Assembly (NCBI GenBank): GCA_947846985.1
Contig: CANTUZ010000014.1
Span: 13,040,778 to 13,104,777, forward strand
Source of the DNA: Fratercula arctica
Lineage: Eukaryota > Chordata > Aves > Charadriiformes > Alcidae
Reading direction: 5' to 3'
Length of the DNA stretch: 64,000 nucleotides
The position numbers and the translations under genes were made by a program. Under the pieces are notes generated by a model. The model was not told where the DNA came from and did no database searches. It saw only the letters and a program-made list of their open reading frames with translations. This document shows positions 61,616 to 64,000 of the stretch, piece after piece. Numbering within the stretch: position 1 is the stretch's first letter; every line of letters begins with the position of its first letter.

Positions 61616-61700
61616 GGGCCCAGCGGCCACGATGACGCGGGTGGTTTTTTGCCGACTTCCGACCGAAACCGTCTGTGACGGCTGCGTGTGCCGCAGCGCC
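61616..61700 (+). other. Unique patch between repeats
   Basis: About 85 bases with GTGGTTTTTTGCCGACTTCC that belong to neither flanking array. No function assigned. Confidence 0.4.
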
Positions 61701-62525
61701 AGGGACGCCCCACGGCGCCCCACACCGACCCACGGCGCCCCACACAGCCCCATGGCACCCCACGGCACCCCACGCCGCCCCACACAGTGCCCCACACCGC
61801 CCCACAGCGCCCCACACCGACCCATGGCACCCCACACCGCCCCTCAGCGCCCCACACAGTGCCCCACACCGCCCCACGGCGCCCCACACAGCCCCATGGC
61901 ACCCCACACCGCCCCACGGCGCCCCACACAGTGCCCCACACCGCCCCACGGCACCCCACACAGCCCCACACCGACCCATGGCACCCCACACAGCCCCACA
62001 GCGCCCCACACAGCCCCACACCGACCCATGGCACCCCACACAGTGCCCCACAGCGCCCCACACAGCCCCATGGCACCCCACACAGCGCCCCACACAGCCC
62101 CATGGCACCCCACACCGCCCCACACAGCCCCACACCGACCCATGGCACCCCACACAGCCCCACACAGCCCCACACCGACCCACAGCGCCCCACACAGCCC
62201 CACACCAACCCATGGCACCCCACACAGTGCCCCACACGGCCCCACAGAGCCCCATAGGGACCCACACAGCCCCACGGCACCCCATAGAGCCCCATAGTGC
62301 CCCACAACACCTCATAGAGCCCCACTGCGCCCCACAGAGCCCCATAGTGCCCCACAGCGCCCCTCAGAGCCCCACACAGCCCTATGGCACCTCACTGTGC
62401 CCCACTGCACCCCATGGTGCCCATAGAGCCCCACCACGCCCCATAGTGCCCCACAGAGCCTCCCGGTGCCCCACTGCACCCCACGGCACCCCACGGTGCC
62501 CCATGGCGCCTCTCGGCACCGCACT
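61700..62525 (+). repeat. CCCCACACAGCCCCACACCG minisatellite
   Basis: 11-base steps (CCCCACACAGC, CCCATGGCACC, CCCCACAGCGC) continuing for about 820 bases. On the minus strand this reads GTGGGGCTGTGTGGGG, close to the RFX1 intron repeats. Confidence 0.95.
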
Positions 62526-62529
62526 TGGC

Positions 62530-63885
62530 ACCGAGCCCCTCGCCGTGGGGCAGGCAGACCCCTCGCCGTGGGGCACCCAGCCTGATGCTATGGGTCACCC
62601 AGACCCTTCGCTGTGGGTCAGGCAGCCCCTATGCAATGGAGCGCTGAGCCCCTTGCCATGGGGCACCAGCCCCTGTGCTATGGGGCAGTCAGGCCCTTGC
62701 CATGGGGCACCCAAACCCCTTGCTATGGGGCACCAAGCCCCTCTGCCATGGGGCACCCAGGCCCTATGCCATGGGGCACCCATACGCTCGCCATGGGGCA
62801 CTGAGCCACCCTGCCATGGGTCAGTCCCCCCCTCCATGGGGCACCCAAAGCCCTCGCTATGGGGCACTGAGCCCCCCTGCCATGGGTCTGCCCCCTCTCT
62901 ATGGGGCATCCACACCCCTCACCATGGGGCACTCAGCCCTGTGCTCTGGGCCAGGCCCCTTGCTATGGGGCAGCCCCCTCGCTATGGGTCCCGCACCCCT
63001 CGCTATGGGGCAGCCCCCTCTCCATGGGTCCCGCACCCCTCACTATGGGGCAGCCCCCTCGCTATGGGTCCCGCACCCCTCGCTATGGGGCAGCCCCCTC
63101 TCCATGGGTCCCGCACCCCTCACTATGGGGCAGCCCCCTCGCTATGGGGCAGCCCCCTCGCTATGGGTCCCGCACCCCTTGCTATGGGGCAGCCCCCTCT
63201 CCATGGGTCCCGCACCCCTCACTATGGGGCAGCCCCCTCGCTATGGGGCAGCCCCCTCGCTATGGGTCCCGCACCCCTCGCTATGGGGCAGACCCCTCGC
63301 TATGGGTCCCGCACCCCTCCCACCGTGGGTCAGACCCCTCGCTATGGGTCAGACCCCTCGCTATGGGTCCCGCACCCCTCGCTATGGGGCAGCCCCCCCC
63401 CACCGTGGGTCAGACCCCTCGCTATGGGTCCCGCACCCCTCGCTATGGGGCAAGCCCCCCCCCACCGTGGGTCAGACCCCTCGCTATGGGTCCCGCACCC
63501 CTCGCTATGGGGCCGCCCCCCCCCACCGTGGGTCAGACCCCTCGCTATGGGTCCCGCACCCCTCGCTATGGGGCAGCCCCCCCCCCACCGTGGGTCAGAC
63601 CCCTCGCTATGGGTCCCGCACCCCTCGCTATGGGTCCTGCACCCCTTGCTATGGGGCAGCCCCCTCGCTATGGGTCCCGCACCCCTCGCTATGGGTCCCG
63701 CACCCCTCACTATGGGGCAGCCCCCTCGCTATGGGTCCCGCACCCCTTGCTATGGGGCAGCCCCCTCTCCATGGGTCCCGCACCCCTCACTATGGGTCCC
63801 GCACCCCTCACTATGGGTCAGACCCCTCGCTATGGGTCACCGCACCCCTCGCTATGGGTCAGACCCCTCGCTATGGGGCAGCCCC
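62530..63885 (+). repeat. CCCTCGCTATGGGTCCCGCA minisatellite
   Basis: About 19-base steps (CCCTCGCTATGGGGCAGCC, CCCTCGCTATGGGTCCCGCA), with CCACCGTGGGTCAGACC inserts at 63310-63600. Regular from 62960; degenerate before that. Confidence 0.95.
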
Positions 63886-63889
63886 CCCC

Positions 63890-64000
63890 CGCCGTGGGGC
63901 AGCCCCCGCCGTCCCCGCGGGCTGGGGCCGTTCCAGGCCGGGCCCCCGCCCCCCGCGGCCGCGGCGCTGCCGGGGCGGAGCCGCGCGTTTAAAAAGCGTT
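63890..64000 (+). promoter_or_regulatory. CpG-rich edge with TATA-like box
   Basis: The repeat gives way to CpG-rich unique sequence ending GGAGCCGCGCG followed by TTTAAAAA at 63988-63995. It could be the core promoter of a plus-strand gene beyond the window (human synteny would suggest ZSWIM4). Truncated by the window, so weak. Confidence 0.35.

Noticed and set aside
61216..61635. Possible plus-strand exon near 61.62 kb followed by GT/AG-like sites
   Set aside because: The 85-base unique patch is short, its translation matches nothing known to me, and both sides are repeats.
52457..62297. Open frames of 2300-3100 codons across the CCCAT satellite and its flanks, on both strands
   Set aside because: They exist because the 5/6-base repeat contains no stop codon. 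They have no domain, no splice logic and no conserved start.
62960..63885. CRISPR-like regular direct repeats
   Set aside because: The 'spacers' are repeats themselves and the genome is a vertebrate; it is an ordinary minisatellite.

Overview
This is vertebrate nuclear DNA. The evidence points to a bird, most likely one of the smallest GC-rich 'dot' microchromosomes. It carries split genes with GT/AG introns whose conserved exons match genes of human 19p13: CLPP, RFX1, DCAF15, CC2D1A, BRME1 (C19orf57) and NANOS3. Third codon positions are almost all G or C, introns are short, no transposon remnant is recognisable, and nearly every intron and intergenic stretch is G/C-run DNA or a tandem repeat. 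The bird assignment is an inference from this combination; no species can be named.

Layout, left to right. CLPP (minus, 1039-3782) is partial; its last exon(s) lie off the left edge. A 2.2-kb TATAGA-type minisatellite and a TAATTA-rich stretch (4.0-7.0 kb) separate it from the divergent RFX1 promoter. RFX1 (plus, 8716-19333) follows, with 17 coding exons. DCAF15 (minus, 20468-26636, 13 coding exons) is convergent with RFX1. CC2D1A (minus, 27359-39868, 29 coding exons) ends only a few hundred bases upstream of the DCAF15 start codon. CC2D1A and BRME1 (plus, 41399-45935) diverge from one CpG-rich promoter at about 41.0 kb. NANOS3 (minus, 47125-48004) is convergent with BRME1. The order RFX1-DCAF15-CC2D1A-BRME1-NANOS3 matches the human order as I recall it, minus PODNL1. 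CLPP lies much further away in human (19p13.3).

From 48.3 kb to the right edge I can support no gene. The stretch is stacked minisatellites, including a 6.6-kb CCCAT/CCCCAT satellite (53.2-59.8 kb), an orphan CpG island at 49.6-49.9 kb, and a CpG-rich sequence with a TATA-like box at the extreme right end.

The genes do not form one pathway: CLPP is mitochondrial proteolysis, RFX1 a winged-helix transcription factor, DCAF15 a CRL4 substrate receptor, CC2D1A an ESCRT-III/signalling scaffold, BRME1 meiotic recombination and NANOS3 germ-cell RNA regulation. The most notable features are: (1) a NANOS3 open frame interrupted by a coding minisatellite of about 490 bp; (2) minisatellites that have captured exon-intron junctions, copying a splice donor several times (RFX1, CLPP); (3) recurrent frame breaks, nearly all equal to one extra base and mostly in C/G homopolymers, which I read as consensus errors unless reads show otherwise; (4) an almost private tandem repeat in each intron.
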